Below are positions 1-9,587 of a DNA stretch of 64,000 bases, in pieces (position 1 is the stretch's first letter; each line of letters starts with the position of its first letter). The translations under genes were made by a program, and so were the position numbers. Source of the stretch: Verrucomicrobiota bacterium (lineage in GTDB: Bacteria; Verrucomicrobiota; Verrucomicrobiia; Opitutales; UBA2995); NCBI GenBank assembly GCA_027622555.1, contig JAQBYJ010000017.1, positions 1 to 64,000 on the forward strand, read 5' to 3'. The notes below the pieces were generated by a model that was not told where the DNA came from, ran no database searches, and was given only the letters and a program-made list of their open reading frames with translations.

Positions 1-36
1 AGTAGCTAGACACTTTCAAGCCCAAAATAAAGGGTT

Positions 37-795
37 TCAGCGATACGGAAAGAATTTGTCCTGCACCCCCTTCTTGCGCATCAACACGGCGGGAAGAATC
101 AACACCACAAGGAAAAGCATATGATCAATGCCTATCCAGATATGCAAAATGCCTTGCCAAATAAATTGCTTCGGCATTAGGAGGTCCTTGATCGGTTTAC
201 GTAGATCCAGCTGCTGCACATCCTCGATACGATTGAATATTAGTGCGACGGTTTCCTCCGGATAATGCGTATCAGTTAGCGGATTGTAATTCAAACAGAT
301 CATTCCCCGATGAAATTGGTCGTTTTCATACATCAACTCATGCTTGAAATCGATTATTTCTGGTACAAAACCAAATTCCGCACGAAAATGATACTCCACG
401 AAGGCTGGAAAATCCTCCATAACGCTCTGTCCTGTGAATTGGATGTCAACTGGCGCTGCTCCTTCAGCACTCATTGAAAACCTATTCTTTATGTAATCAT
501 GGACTTGGGAAGCGCTATTGCTGACAAATCCATTGGATTCTTTTGTGGTACCAGGAGTCAGTTCGATTCCGAGTTTTTCGGCCAAATCAGATCGATGGAA
601 AGTGAAATTCCCAGTCGCTACACCTTCCTTGGAGATTGAAAGAAAAATATAATTTTCACCCGTAGCGTGTGCGAAAACTTCAGTGGATGGTAGTAAGAGA
701 ATTCCTAAAGCGGTGATACATCGCTTAGAATAATTAGGAAAAGCATCCCCAATTCCCCTTAAATATTGTGCTAGTTGATTTTTTAAAAAACTCAT
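37..795 (-). CDS. HupE/UreJ-like membrane protein, C-terminally short
   Basis: The 252-residue product has a hydrophobic export signal (about residues 27-42), a soluble domain of about 160 residues, and one membrane segment near the C terminus. That segment carries the pattern G215..H218...G222.D224-H225.LF, typical of the HupE/UreJ_2 family. Members of this family usually continue with several more membrane helices after this motif. Here the frame stops about 25 residues later, and the last 36 bases of the window do not restore a clear family match in any frame. The gene is therefore either truncated or frameshifted near its 3' end. The family is often linked to metal (nickel/cobalt) handling, but this subfamily has no assigned role. 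It is divergent from the M20 gene across an intergenic gap of 394 bp. Confidence 0.6.
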   Translation of the reverse strand: MSFLKNQLAQYLRGIGDAFPNYSKRCITALGILLLPSTEVFAHATGENYIFLSISKEGVATGNFTFHRSDLAEKLGIELTPGTTKESNGFVSNSASQVHDYIKNRFSMSAEGAAPVDIQFTGQSVMEDFPAFVEYHFRAEFGFVPEIIDFKHELMYENDQFHRGMICLNYNPLTDTHYPEETVALIFNRIEDVQQLDLRKPIKDLLMPKQFIWQGILHIWIGIDHMLFLVVLILPAVLMRKKGVQDKFFPYR

Positions 796-1189
796 TTCGG
801 TGAAATCGATTTCGATAGATTACCATACTCAGGGATAAAGATCTATCAGGCGATTTTCCTACGCTTTCAGGCGTTTAACCCTAGTAAATCTCTAGGTGAT
901 TCCACTAAAGGTTCTCTGCCGTTGTTACGCCCAAATTTGATAGTGTTTTCTCTTAATTCAATTTGAGCCTAAGCTAAAATCAAACAGATCAGGTCATTGT
1001 CGGCTTTCCAAATAAATCATAGGAAATAACTACATATTTCCGTGTAGCTAAACCTTAAACTCCAATTTGTTAATTATGTCGAAGATTCTCTCTTTTTCGA
1101 TTTAGAATAACAAATCTGCTTTCTGGAATTGCCATAATTTTTCAGTATGATCACGTTGAAAAATGGCATTCTAATTCTGCATCACCTTT
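796..1189. other. Intergenic region between divergent genes
   Basis: AT-rich stretch between two divergently transcribed genes. It must hold promoters for both, but I see no convincing hexamer pair, riboswitch or small ORF. Confidence 0.4.
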
Positions 1190-2635
1190 ATGACTATTTT
1201 TAGATTTTCAATTAAGAATTTCACACTGTTGAGCTCCTTATTCTGCCTGATCCACACCGTAAGCGCGCAAGGCATTAAGAGCAAACTTGAGACATCTATT
1301 GATTCGTATGCCTCCGAGTATGCCGATACTGCCCAGAAGATATGGGAACTGGCCGAGCTAGGCTACCTCGAAAACGAGAGCTCGGGGCTCTTGAAGAGTA
1401 AAGCCGAAGCGGCAGGGTTTAGAATCGAAAGCGGGGTGGCCGGAATTCCAACAGCATTTGTCGCAACGTATGGAAGTGGAATACCGGTGATAGGTATCAT
1501 GGGGGAGTTTGATGCGTTGCCGGGCTTATCTCAGAATGCAACGACAGAACGAGATCCGCGCATTGAAGGAGCAGCTGGGCATGCTTGTGGACATCATTTG
1601 TTTGGTACGGCATCGTTGGCCGCGGCTATTGCGATCAAGGAACAAATTGAGTTGGGTAAACTGAAAGGGACTATCCGTCTTTATGGGACACCGGCTGAAG
1701 AAGGCGGATCCGGGAAAGTCTATATGGGGCGCGCAGGACTTTATGACGATGTAGATGTGATGCTGCATTGGCATCCGTCGGACCAAAACAATGCATCTCC
1801 TCAATCATCGAATGCCAATAAATCTGCTAAATTTCGGTTTTATGGAGTTGCGGCACATGCAGCATCCGCACCTGAAAAAGGAAAATCCGCTCTAGATGGC
1901 GTAGAGGCGATGAATTATATGGCTAATTTGATGCGTGAACATGTTCCAGAAACCACGCGCATCCATTACGTGATCACTTCAGGTGGAGAAGCCCCCAATG
2001 TTGTTCCGGAATTTGCCGAGGTTTTTTATTATATTCGTCATCCGGACTACAAAGTTGTCCGTGAACTTTTTGAACGCTTGGTTCTGACCGCTGAAGGAGC
2101 CGCCTTGGGTACGGGCACAACTATGAAATACGAAGTCATTCACGGAAACTACGATGTGCTCCCGAACCAAGCTTTAGCAAAACTCATGGATACAAATCTC
2201 CGAACCGTCGGAGGCGTCCATTACTCAAAAGAAGAAACAGTATTTGCAAAGGACCTGTACGAAACACTGGTTCAACCCAGTAGGACAATTGGATCCGAAA
2301 AAGAAATCGCCGAGTATAAACTAAGCTCTACTCGAGGATCCACGGATGTCGGAGATGTTAGCTGGCTAGTTCCGACAACCGGATTAGGCACGGCTACGTG
2401 GGTACCCGGAACCTCGGCACATACGTGGCAGGCGGTCTCTGCGGGAGGTACCAGTATCGGTCATAAAGGCATGATTAATGCCGCCAAGACACTTGCCATG
2501 ACAGCCGCCGATCTTTTTCAAGACCCAAATCTCATTAAGAAAGCCCGAACAGAATGGAATGAAGCCCGAGGCAAAGACTTTGATTACTATCCACTCCTGG
2601 GTGACCGCGATCCACCACTCGATTACCGGAAATAA
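1190..2635 (+). CDS. Exported M20 family amidohydrolase (AbgB-like)
   Basis: Zinc-dependent amidohydrolase of the M20D type, related to p-aminobenzoyl-glutamate hydrolase subunit B and to N-acyl amino acid hydrolases. An N-terminal signal peptide (residues 1-26, ending VSAQ) suggests a periplasmic location, unlike cytoplasmic AbgB. Visible motifs are GEFDALPGL (105-113), the metal-binding GHACGHH (130-136), the catalytic AEEGG (169-173), HWHP (193-196), and a late SAHTW segment probably contributing the last metal ligand. Its length of 481 residues is normal for the AbgB group. The substrate cannot be read from the sequence. It is followed by a palindromic repeat and then an esterase gene on the same strand. 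Confidence 0.85.
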   Translation: MTIFRFSIKNFTLLSSLFCLIHTVSAQGIKSKLETSIDSYASEYADTAQKIWELAELGYLENESSGLLKSKAEAAGFRIESGVAGIPTAFVATYGSGIPVIGIMGEFDALPGLSQNATTERDPRIEGAAGHACGHHLFGTASLAAAIAIKEQIELGKLKGTIRLYGTPAEEGGSGKVYMGRAGLYDDVDVMLHWHPSDQNNASPQSSNANKSAKFRFYGVAAHAASAPEKGKSALDGVEAMNYMANLMREHVPETTRIHYVITSGGEAPNVVPEFAEVFYYIRHPDYKVVRELFERLVLTAEGAALGTGTTMKYEVIHGNYDVLPNQALAKLMDTNLRTVGGVHYSKEETVFAKDLYETLVQPSRTIGSEKEIAEYKLSSTRGSTDVGDVSWLVPTTGLGTATWVPGTSAHTWQAVSAGGTSIGHKGMINAAKTLAMTAADLFQDPNLIKKARTEWNEARGKDFDYYPLLGDRDPPLDYRK

Positions 2636-2666
2636 CGTTAAAATCATCACGAATCTCACTATAAAA

Positions 2667-2736
2667 TGTAGGAGCAAACTTGTTCGCGACCCGAATATTT
2701 ATTGATTCACGAGTCGCGAATAAATTTGCTCCTACA
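2667..2736. repeat. REP-like inverted repeat (GTAGGAGC family)
   Basis: Two 24-bp arms at 2667-2690 and 2713-2736 are inverted copies with two mismatches around a 22-bp loop. Each arm reads TGTAGGAGCAAA then TTCGCGAC. It lies between two co-directional genes. The same arm recurs near 18929, 50413 and 55488. It could also act as a transcription attenuator. Confidence 0.8.
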
Positions 2737-2771
2737 ATTATGCGTTTCAAAACAATCCAGAAAAAACACCC

Positions 2772-3686
2772 ATGAATTCCTTAGTAAAATTCATTGTCCC
2801 CCTCCTCCTCAGCCAATCATTCCTTTCCGCCCAAAATGAGACTCGCAACAAAGGTGCCGGAATTGCACCCGAGGTTCTCAACGTCTACGAGGCACATACC
2901 TTTGAAGGAATGCCTTATAGATTCCTCTTGCCCGAAAATTATAATCCAAAAAAGAAATATCCGCTTATCCTAAACCTGCATGGTCGCGGGGGTATCGGGG
3001 ATGACAACGAAACACAGATGCGGAATTGGACCGAGGTTTTTGCCGACAAGGCTTGGCGCAAGAAATATCCCTGCATCGTAGTTGCGCCCCAGTCCTGGGA
3101 TTCATGGTCTGTATTCAACGAACGGAATCCCGAACTTTCAGCAGAAGAAATTGCCAGTTTCGGCCCAGCCTGGCAAAAACGTTTCGAATCCGGTCGTTAC
3201 ACAACGGATGTTACCTCTACCGGAAGTCTGTCCATGGCATTTCTGCTCGTGGATAAAATCAGCAGGGACTTCAGCGTGGATAAAAAGCGCATCTATGTGA
3301 TGGGGCACTCGATGGGCGGTGCGGGTTCCTGGAACGCCTTGTGGGAAGCTCCGGAACGCTTCGCTGCAGCAATTCCCACCGCGGGTGGCCTCCCTCCCTG
3401 GAAAGATAAAACTCGCTTCAAAGACGTTCCCATTTGGACGTTCCACGGCGATGTGGATCCTACTGTTCCCTTTAGTTTCTCCCAGGAGATATTTGATTCC
3501 ATGAAGGCCGCCGGAGGAAACTTGAAATTTACCGTGCTCAAGGACGTGAAACACAACGCGAGCGACTATGCCTTTTACTACAAAGGCGATGAAGCGGAAA
3601 AAGGATTTATCACCCACACTTCCAGCGATCGCTGCGACCCTACACCAGACGTTTGGGATTGGCTGTTCAGGCAAAAACTCAAATAG
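2772..3686 (+). CDS. Secreted alpha/beta-hydrolase (esterase, PHB-depolymerase-like)
   Basis: Serine hydrolase with a signal peptide (residues 1-20, ending FLSA). The nucleophile elbow is GHSMGG (178-183, Ser180). The acid is probably Asp229 in HGDVDPTVP, and the catalytic His is probably His261 in VKHNASDY. The oxyanion-hole region is NLHGRGG (68-74). This arrangement is typical of prolyl-oligopeptidase-like or feruloyl/acetyl esterases and PHB-depolymerase-like proteins of PVC bacteria. The substrate is probably an ester on a polysaccharide, which is an inference from the sulfatase-rich context. The gene converges on the DUF3604 gene with a gap of 13 bp and no obvious terminator hairpin. 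Confidence 0.85.
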   Translation: MNSLVKFIVPLLLSQSFLSAQNETRNKGAGIAPEVLNVYEAHTFEGMPYRFLLPENYNPKKKYPLILNLHGRGGIGDDNETQMRNWTEVFADKAWRKKYPCIVVAPQSWDSWSVFNERNPELSAEEIASFGPAWQKRFESGRYTTDVTSTGSLSMAFLLVDKISRDFSVDKKRIYVMGHSMGGAGSWNALWEAPERFAAAIPTAGGLPPWKDKTRFKDVPIWTFHGDVDPTVPFSFSQEIFDSMKAAGGNLKFTVLKDVKHNASDYAFYYKGDEAEKGFITHTSSDRCDPTPDVWDWLFRQKLK

Positions 3687-3699
3687 CGTCCTGTAAAAA

Positions 3700-6267
3700 C
3701 TAACGCGGCTCGTAGCCGCCGACCCAGATGGGACTCGACCAGGCCATAGCGTCGTTGGCTTGCACGACACGGACGTAATAATACTCGCCCTGCAGGTTAC
3801 TCTGATCTTTTAACTCGAAACTGACATCGGTCTCGCCCTTGTTGATGACCCGGCGCAGGGTAACCCGATCGCGATACACATCCAGAGGTATTGCTTTTAC
3901 GGTCTGTCCTCGTTGAAGATCCTTGAAAGCCAAATCAACCTTCGCAGGCCGAATCCTCGCTGGCTGACGAAACCGAGGTGGACTACCCGTCTCGGTAGTC
4001 GCATTAAAATCAAAATGAATGCGCGTATCCTCGCTCACATTTTTAAGTCGCACTTTGATCGAGCTGGTATCTCCCCTCGTACCTGTTTCGAAAAGAAGTG
4101 CGTTCGCGTTCCTTGGATCCCTACTCAAGCTACTCACTTCAGGATGCAGAAAATCAGTCCCTTCGAAGGCCAGAATTTCGGCACCCGATATTTCCAAACG
4201 TCCGCCCCACCCGCGTGTTCCACGAGGATTATCCTGTGCGTGCATGGGAAACGATTCACTTGAAAAAGTGATATAGAAATCTTCCTCATCTGCATAGTCA
4301 CCGGATTCAATCGTCAGGTAATCCTTATGCCAAATCTCCTCATCGTTTTTTATTACGGTGATCGATCCAATGGGTGCGGTTCCTATCACTCTACCTTTGA
4401 TCGTTCGATCCTCCGAAAAAGGAATACGCTTTCCCATCCCCACACCATTGATTGAAACATCGAGAATAATTTTGTCTCCGCTTGTCGCATAGGCCTGTAA
4501 CGATTTCATGGCGTCGAAAATCCCGTCCCTGGTATTCTCCTCAGCCAACACAGCAGCAAGGCCGCCTCGTTGGGAATGGTAACTCTCGGAAGGAGCGGTG
4601 TATCCAGGTTGACTCAAATGATCGTCACTGGCAGCAATAAAGCCAACCTCGTGCCCATGATTTAAGTACATGCGACCGAACCATTCGAAGGTGCCATGCT
4701 TGGACATGATCTCTACGAGAGTCACTAATTCAGGATCGCTCTGACGATAGTCACCTGCCTGATGTGCGTGAGGAATTACCAATACGTCTTCCATCAGAAA
4801 GTTTGTTCTTAATCCTTGAAACAGACTGGATAAAGTTGGGTAGATTTGATTGGGAAGGCGAAAGTTATTTTCCAAGTCGCGAAAGAGGACATTGTGATGT
4901 CCTCCCCACTGGTTTTGGGTGGTCCATTCATATCCTAGATAGGCCGTGAACCTTCCCGGCTCAGAATAGTCGGTTACATTGCTGACCAACTCTTCCCATT
5001 CGCTGTCGTCCATCCAGATGTCGTGCTCCGAGTGCGTCACGAAATCGAGACGCGCATCTTCCTTTGCCCATTCCATAAAATGATCGGGAGTTCCAATTCC
5101 TTCGGCAAAACCGGAATGACCATGCGTGTCACCCCAATAGACTTTCCGGGCAGTCCGGGACACCAGGACCGGATTTCCATTTCCGGAAATGGAACCATCG
5201 TCTGAAACAACCGAAATCTGATACGATCCTTCTTCTTCAAACGTCAGACCTTTAATGACCGTTATCGCCTGACTCGATTTTTGAGTCGTCACCCAAGGCT
5301 TTCCATTTGCGTAAACTTTGAACCCGGGAATGGCACCCTTAGCCCGGTTATAAAACCTATCCTGTGCACGGACAGATATATCAAATGTTTCTCCAGGTCT
5401 GACAACGGACGGGGAAAAAACATGCACACCTGCCAATTCTGTCCCTGAGACTCGAATTGGCTGGATCGGCAATGCATAGGTATGATCACTGCCATCAAAA
5501 TCAACATACAAAGGAACCGGAAGAAAGTCGGTGGACGCAGACCCCATCAGCCAACCTCGGCTACCTCCCGATTTATCTCCATAAGTAATCGTTACCACAT
5601 CGCCTGAATTTAGCGTTCCTTTTTCAATTCGATAAATCCGGGCCGGTGCCGCACCTCGAAAACCTCCATGCATCCCGCTCACCGGAATGCCGTCTGCCCG
5701 AAATTCGACTGAAGCATTACTGCTTGTTATCGTCATATAATTATCTCCAGCCGGATCCTCATCCTGGTATTGCCCATAGCCAGGCATGAAATGACGCGCC
5801 ACCAGAATACCACCACCCCTCACAATGGGTTTGGATCCAACGGTGTATCTTTGAACCACCGTTACAAACGTCCGCGCTTCAAAAGGACCCAAATCAGCGG
5901 TGAGCGTGCCCAAGGCATTCGGCTCTTCATCCAAAAGCGTGAGTTCTTTAATGTAAAAATCGATACCTTGTCCGTTCCGTCGAGTAGGAGGGTCGGGAAG
6001 CACCGGACGCACCGCAGTTGTCAGATTCACCGGAAGAGAACCGCCTGATAGTGCAAAGGCGTTGGCCCAATCCCAGAGGACCTTGGCGCGTCCGGAGTAA
6101 TTGTTTGGATTAGTAGGAGCATTTTGGAATGATTGCTTTAATTGTTCCACATGTTGCCGAAGCTCAGGCGACAAATAGTCAGCTTGCTGTGCAATTGCAC
6201 TTTGAAAGAAGCATACGAAACAAACACAGCCAATTATCATCAGGGGTTGCCTAAAATCACTTTGCAT
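3700..6267 (-). CDS. Exported DUF3604 (CehA/PHP-like) metallohydrolase
   Basis: An 855-residue protein with a signal peptide (residues 1-27), a long N-terminal region of beta character (about 100-370), and a PHP-type metal-binding domain starting near residue 375. The domain shows GDTHGHSG (379-386), THSEHD (411-416) and a later IPHAHQAGD segment, the metal-ligand motifs of DUF3604. A C-terminal beta domain of about 150 residues follows. DUF3604 proteins resemble CehA/McbA carbaryl hydrolases and PHP phosphoesterases, but their substrates are mostly unknown. The length is normal for the family. The gene is followed on the same strand by nothing closer than the convergent esterase, and it lies 46 bp downstream of a sulfatase gene, so the two may be cotranscribed. 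Confidence 0.85.
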   Translation of the reverse strand: MQSDFRQPLMIIGCVCFVCFFQSAIAQQADYLSPELRQHVEQLKQSFQNAPTNPNNYSGRAKVLWDWANAFALSGGSLPVNLTTAVRPVLPDPPTRRNGQGIDFYIKELTLLDEEPNALGTLTADLGPFEARTFVTVVQRYTVGSKPIVRGGGILVARHFMPGYGQYQDEDPAGDNYMTITSSNASVEFRADGIPVSGMHGGFRGAAPARIYRIEKGTLNSGDVVTITYGDKSGGSRGWLMGSASTDFLPVPLYVDFDGSDHTYALPIQPIRVSGTELAGVHVFSPSVVRPGETFDISVRAQDRFYNRAKGAIPGFKVYANGKPWVTTQKSSQAITVIKGLTFEEEGSYQISVVSDDGSISGNGNPVLVSRTARKVYWGDTHGHSGFAEGIGTPDHFMEWAKEDARLDFVTHSEHDIWMDDSEWEELVSNVTDYSEPGRFTAYLGYEWTTQNQWGGHHNVLFRDLENNFRLPNQIYPTLSSLFQGLRTNFLMEDVLVIPHAHQAGDYRQSDPELVTLVEIMSKHGTFEWFGRMYLNHGHEVGFIAASDDHLSQPGYTAPSESYHSQRGGLAAVLAEENTRDGIFDAMKSLQAYATSGDKIILDVSINGVGMGKRIPFSEDRTIKGRVIGTAPIGSITVIKNDEEIWHKDYLTIESGDYADEEDFYITFSSESFPMHAQDNPRGTRGWGGRLEISGAEILAFEGTDFLHPEVSSLSRDPRNANALLFETGTRGDTSSIKVRLKNVSEDTRIHFDFNATTETGSPPRFRQPARIRPAKVDLAFKDLQRGQTVKAIPLDVYRDRVTLRRVINKGETDVSFELKDQSNLQGEYYYVRVVQANDAMAWSSPIWVGGYEPR

Positions 6268-6313
6268 TTCGAGATACTTGTTAGGGGTGAGAGAATATTT
6301 TAATAAATTAGGA

Positions 6314-7810
6314 CTAGTTTTCCAACCACCGCATGAGCTCCGGGTCGTTCAAAGCAGTATCAGCGGTTTTGATTAGTAACTGTTTCAGCTTACCAGAAAG
6401 ATCCAAAGCTATTTCGCGTTGGCGACTGTAAAAATTTATCAGCTCATCCGGATCTTTATCTAAGTCGATCAACCACGGTGGTTCACTTTTGGAGATGACC
6501 AATTTATAGCGATAGTCGATCGCCGCTAACCAATAAGGGGGCGGCCCCAATGGACCCATCACACCACGAAGATAAACGACCTCTTCCTCTGTTACAACTT
6601 TCGCAGAACTCAAAAACTGACGGGATACATCACGCCCATGAATATCTCCCAAACTGTTCTCGCTTTTCAAAAGGCTTAACATCGTCGGTCCAAAGTCAGC
6701 TGTTGTCATTGCAGAATGAATTACCTTCCCCTCTTTAATCTTCCCCAGATACCGAACGATCAAAGGCGAAATAGCTGAACCTTCATAGGGCGAGCGCTTG
6801 TTCAAGCGCCCGTGTTCACCCAACAGGTCGCCGTGGTCTGAAAGAAAAACGACGATGGTATTCTTATCGAGTTCCTGCCGCTCAAGAAATCTCAACAACT
6901 TACCGACATTGTCGTCTATCAATCGAACCATGCCAAAATACCCGGCCATATCTTCCTCTTGAAACAATAGATCATTGGTAAGGTCCCCCTCGTTTCCCAC
7001 GATCCAGTTGGGCGATTCCTCGTTTTTTTCAAAAAGCGTTCTAGGTGATTCGAAATTGAAGTGGTTGTACATCGTATCGTAAGGCGGCCGAACCGTATCC
7101 GGCTGATGCGGATCGGGAATACTGAGCATCACACAAAACGGCTCATCCTTGTTCCTTTCCATAAACTCAATAGTTCGGTCCGTTAAGAAATCGGTTGGAT
7201 AAGTCTCCTCGTCAGCATCACCCAAATCGTAGGTAGGTTCACCATTCTTACCTATGGGTGTATTCACCCGCGGTCCGTTCGGTGTATCTTCCATATTTTT
7301 CCAATGCCCGCGGTTATACATGTAACGATTATCCTCCCAACCAAACTTTCGTTCAGGTGCCCAACCAGGTTTCGCTGTGCCTTCCAAATGCCATTTTCCG
7401 AAATATCCGGTTTTATAACCTTGCCGGCTCAAAACCTCGGCGAATGTAAGTATACCGTCTTTTAGGGGACTATCATTTACAGGCACACCGGTGGCATGAG
7501 GGTAAAGCCCTGTCATCAAAGAAGCACGGGACGGTCCACACAGAGGAGTCGTACCATAGAAACTGGTACAAATTGCCCCATCCCTGGCCAACGAATCAAT
7601 ATGCGGGGTCTCAACTGCGATTCCTTCCCCCCAGACAAATGCCTGATCCTCCGACAGTAGTTCCCGATAGCAACCCAATGTCCGAAAATTGTGTTCGTCG
7701 GTGCAAATAATCAAGAGGTTAGGCCTGTCTCCTCCGAAAACCAGCAGTGGAGTAACAATGATCCACAGAACAAAATTGAGGCACTTTATTTTCAGGACTT
7801 TAAGCATCAT
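6314..7810 (-). CDS. Sulfatase (CGPSR type)
   Basis: Type I sulfatase of 498 residues with a signal peptide (about residues 1-26). The formylglycine core is C91-G-P-S-R95, followed by the ASLMTG helix start. Metal ligands are D38 and E39 in CTDEHN and the late DHGD segment (FLSDHGDLLGEHG). The product should remove sulfate esters from a carbohydrate in the periplasm after conversion of C91 to formylglycine by an FGE encoded elsewhere. It lies upstream of, and on the same strand as, the DUF3604 gene, and is divergent from the permease/sulfatase operon across 185 bp. Confidence 0.9.
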   Translation of the reverse strand: MMLKVLKIKCLNFVLWIIVTPLLVFGGDRPNLLIICTDEHNFRTLGCYRELLSEDQAFVWGEGIAVETPHIDSLARDGAICTSFYGTTPLCGPSRASLMTGLYPHATGVPVNDSPLKDGILTFAEVLSRQGYKTGYFGKWHLEGTAKPGWAPERKFGWEDNRYMYNRGHWKNMEDTPNGPRVNTPIGKNGEPTYDLGDADEETYPTDFLTDRTIEFMERNKDEPFCVMLSIPDPHQPDTVRPPYDTMYNHFNFESPRTLFEKNEESPNWIVGNEGDLTNDLLFQEEDMAGYFGMVRLIDDNVGKLLRFLERQELDKNTIVVFLSDHGDLLGEHGRLNKRSPYEGSAISPLIVRYLGKIKEGKVIHSAMTTADFGPTMLSLLKSENSLGDIHGRDVSRQFLSSAKVVTEEEVVYLRGVMGPLGPPPYWLAAIDYRYKLVISKSEPPWLIDLDKDPDELINFYSRQREIALDLSGKLKQLLIKTADTALNDPELMRWLEN

Positions 7811-7995
7811 ACAATTCGAGAGATTAGTGCAGTTAAAAACAGTTCGTTTTCAGAAGCAATGAGGAAGGTGCGAAAAACTTCCTCCAAGCAGAAAGAACTT
7901 CCAGGCAGAGTAGTCAAATAGTTGACACTACCCAATTTCCCACCACAAATTGCGGATCTCCCATTCCCAACAATCAAAACCATTTCTTCTCTTAC

Positions 7996-9405
7996 GTGAC
8001 CCAATCTGATTACTCAACCGACCCTGACCACCAGGCCAGTTCATTTGGCGAATACGAACGCGAACCTGTACCTGAATCACAGTTGAAGGGGGCCAACAAG
8101 TTTTGGGGCATGTATGCCGGAGAGCACTGTGCTGGAACAGAGTTTATGATTGGCCCCCTGTTTCTACTGAACGGTGTAAGCCTTCAAAATATCTTTTCCG
8201 GCCTGTTACTTGGAAATTTGTTGGCAGTTCTTAGTTGGCGTTACATTTGCGCACCTATTGCCACGCAAGCCCGACTGACCTTATACTACCATTTGGAAAA
8301 AATCGCAGGAAAGCATCTGGTGGTAATTTACAATCTGGCGAACGGCATCCTCTTTTGTTTTCTCGCCGGCGCAATGATCACGGTGTCTGCCACAGCGGTT
8401 GGGATTCCATTTGATATGGAAATGCCAACCAGAGAAAATATTCTCCCTACGAGTGTTTCATTTGTACTCATAGTGTTTGTTGTCGGCTTTTTCATTTCGA
8501 TCGTTGCCGCCAAGGGATACGATACGGTCGCGAAATTTGCCAATGTCGCTGCTCCATGGATGATTTTGGTTTTTCTTGCATGCGGCCTGGTGGCCTTCAA
8601 GCAGCTGGATGTTTCTGACTGGTCTGCTTTAAATGCTCTTTGGTCTGAATCGATTGTATTCGCGCAGGAAGGTCAGTCCGAATCGTCCATGAGTTTCTGG
8701 AGCGTGGTGTTCTTTGCCTGGTTTTGCAATGCAGCCATGCATTTCGGTATGTCCGATTTGTCGGTTTTTCGTTTTGCGAATAAAGGAAGTTACGGCTGGG
8801 CAAGCTCAGCTGGTATGTATGTAGGTCATTACATGGCCTGGATTGCGGCAGCATTCATGCTCGCCGCTCAAATCAAGCTGCTCCGTGATTCCAATCCTGT
8901 GCCAGGACCCATGGCTTATAGCGTAACAGGACTGGCAGGAATCATCTGTGTCATTGTTGCTGGTTGGACTACGGCAAACCCAACTATTTACCGGGCAGGC
9001 CTTGCCTTTCAAGCTATCATTCCCAAAGCGTCTCGATTTCGAGTAACCCTGTTTACCGGTTTCATTGCCACCTTGGCAGGCACTTTTCCAGCAATCGCAT
9101 GGCAGCTTTTGGATTTTGTCGGAATCTATGGAACCATCCTTGCTCCTATAGGGGCTATTATTTTCTTCGATTGGCATTTCAAACGAAAGGGCGATGGAAG
9201 TAGCTTACAAAAATCCGAAGCCTCAACCTCATTCAGTGTTCCCGTACTTCTGTCCTGGTTAATACCGGTAGGAATTGCCCTGTATTTCTATAAATTCCAA
9301 GGTGTGTCACCTTGGTTCTTGCCATTGCCTTGCTGGATAGCTTGCGGAATACTTTACTTAATCCTTAGCCGCAACTCGAAGCCAACCATAGTCGAAACTA
9401 TCTAA
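7996..9405 (+). CDS. NCS1-like permease
   Basis: A polytopic membrane protein of 469 residues with about 11-12 hydrophobic segments, resembling the nucleobase:cation symporter-1 (cytosine/purine/hydantoin permease) superfamily. The N terminus reaches the membrane after a short acidic leader and the sequence GMYAGEHCAG. The substrate is unknown: PVC members often sit beside sulfatases, so an organic solute other than a nucleobase is plausible. The stop codon overlaps the start of a 59-residue membrane protein gene by one base (TAATG), and a sulfatase follows, so the three genes probably form one operon. A shared promoter region with the divergent sulfatase lies at 7811-7995. Confidence 0.75.
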   Translation: MTQSDYSTDPDHQASSFGEYEREPVPESQLKGANKFWGMYAGEHCAGTEFMIGPLFLLNGVSLQNIFSGLLLGNLLAVLSWRYICAPIATQARLTLYYHLEKIAGKHLVVIYNLANGILFCFLAGAMITVSATAVGIPFDMEMPTRENILPTSVSFVLIVFVVGFFISIVAAKGYDTVAKFANVAAPWMILVFLACGLVAFKQLDVSDWSALNALWSESIVFAQEGQSESSMSFWSVVFFAWFCNAAMHFGMSDLSVFRFANKGSYGWASSAGMYVGHYMAWIAAAFMLAAQIKLLRDSNPVPGPMAYSVTGLAGIICVIVAGWTTANPTIYRAGLAFQAIIPKASRFRVTLFTGFIATLAGTFPAIAWQLLDFVGIYGTILAPIGAIIFFDWHFKRKGDGSSLQKSEASTSFSVPVLLSWLIPVGIALYFYKFQGVSPWFLPLPCWIACGILYLILSRNSKPTIVETI

Positions 9406-9584
9406 TGATGAAATACGTATTGAAAATACAGGCACGCCTTGGCCTGGTTTTAACCATTGTTCCGCCGGTGCTTTATTTATTAGGTAGCATGGAACTGTCG
9501 GAGGTAAAAATGACCATGTTGATCGGAACGATTATGTGGTTGGTAATTGCCCCGGTAATTCAGAGTCAGAATGAACAAAGATAG
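9405..9584 (+). CDS. 59-residue small membrane protein
   Basis: A short ORF whose ATG overlaps the permease stop codon by one base and which ends 3 bp before the sulfatase start. The product begins MMKYVLKIQARLG and has two hydrophobic stretches: about residues 12-27 (including LVLTIVPPVLYLLG) and 36-51 (TMLIGTIMWLVIAPV), separated by a short charged loop. The translational coupling to the permease and the tight fit between two real genes support that it is coding. By analogy with small accessory subunits of some transporters it could assemble with the permease, but that is inference. I do not recognise a named family. Confidence 0.7.
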   Translation: MMKYVLKIQARLGLVLTIVPPVLYLLGSMELSEVKMTMLIGTIMWLVIAPVIQSQNEQR

Positions 9585-9587
9585 GCC

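Noticed and set aside
3138-3770. 210-codon minus-strand ORF over the esterase gene
   Set aside because: It is antisense to the catalytic region of the esterase and lacks any motif.
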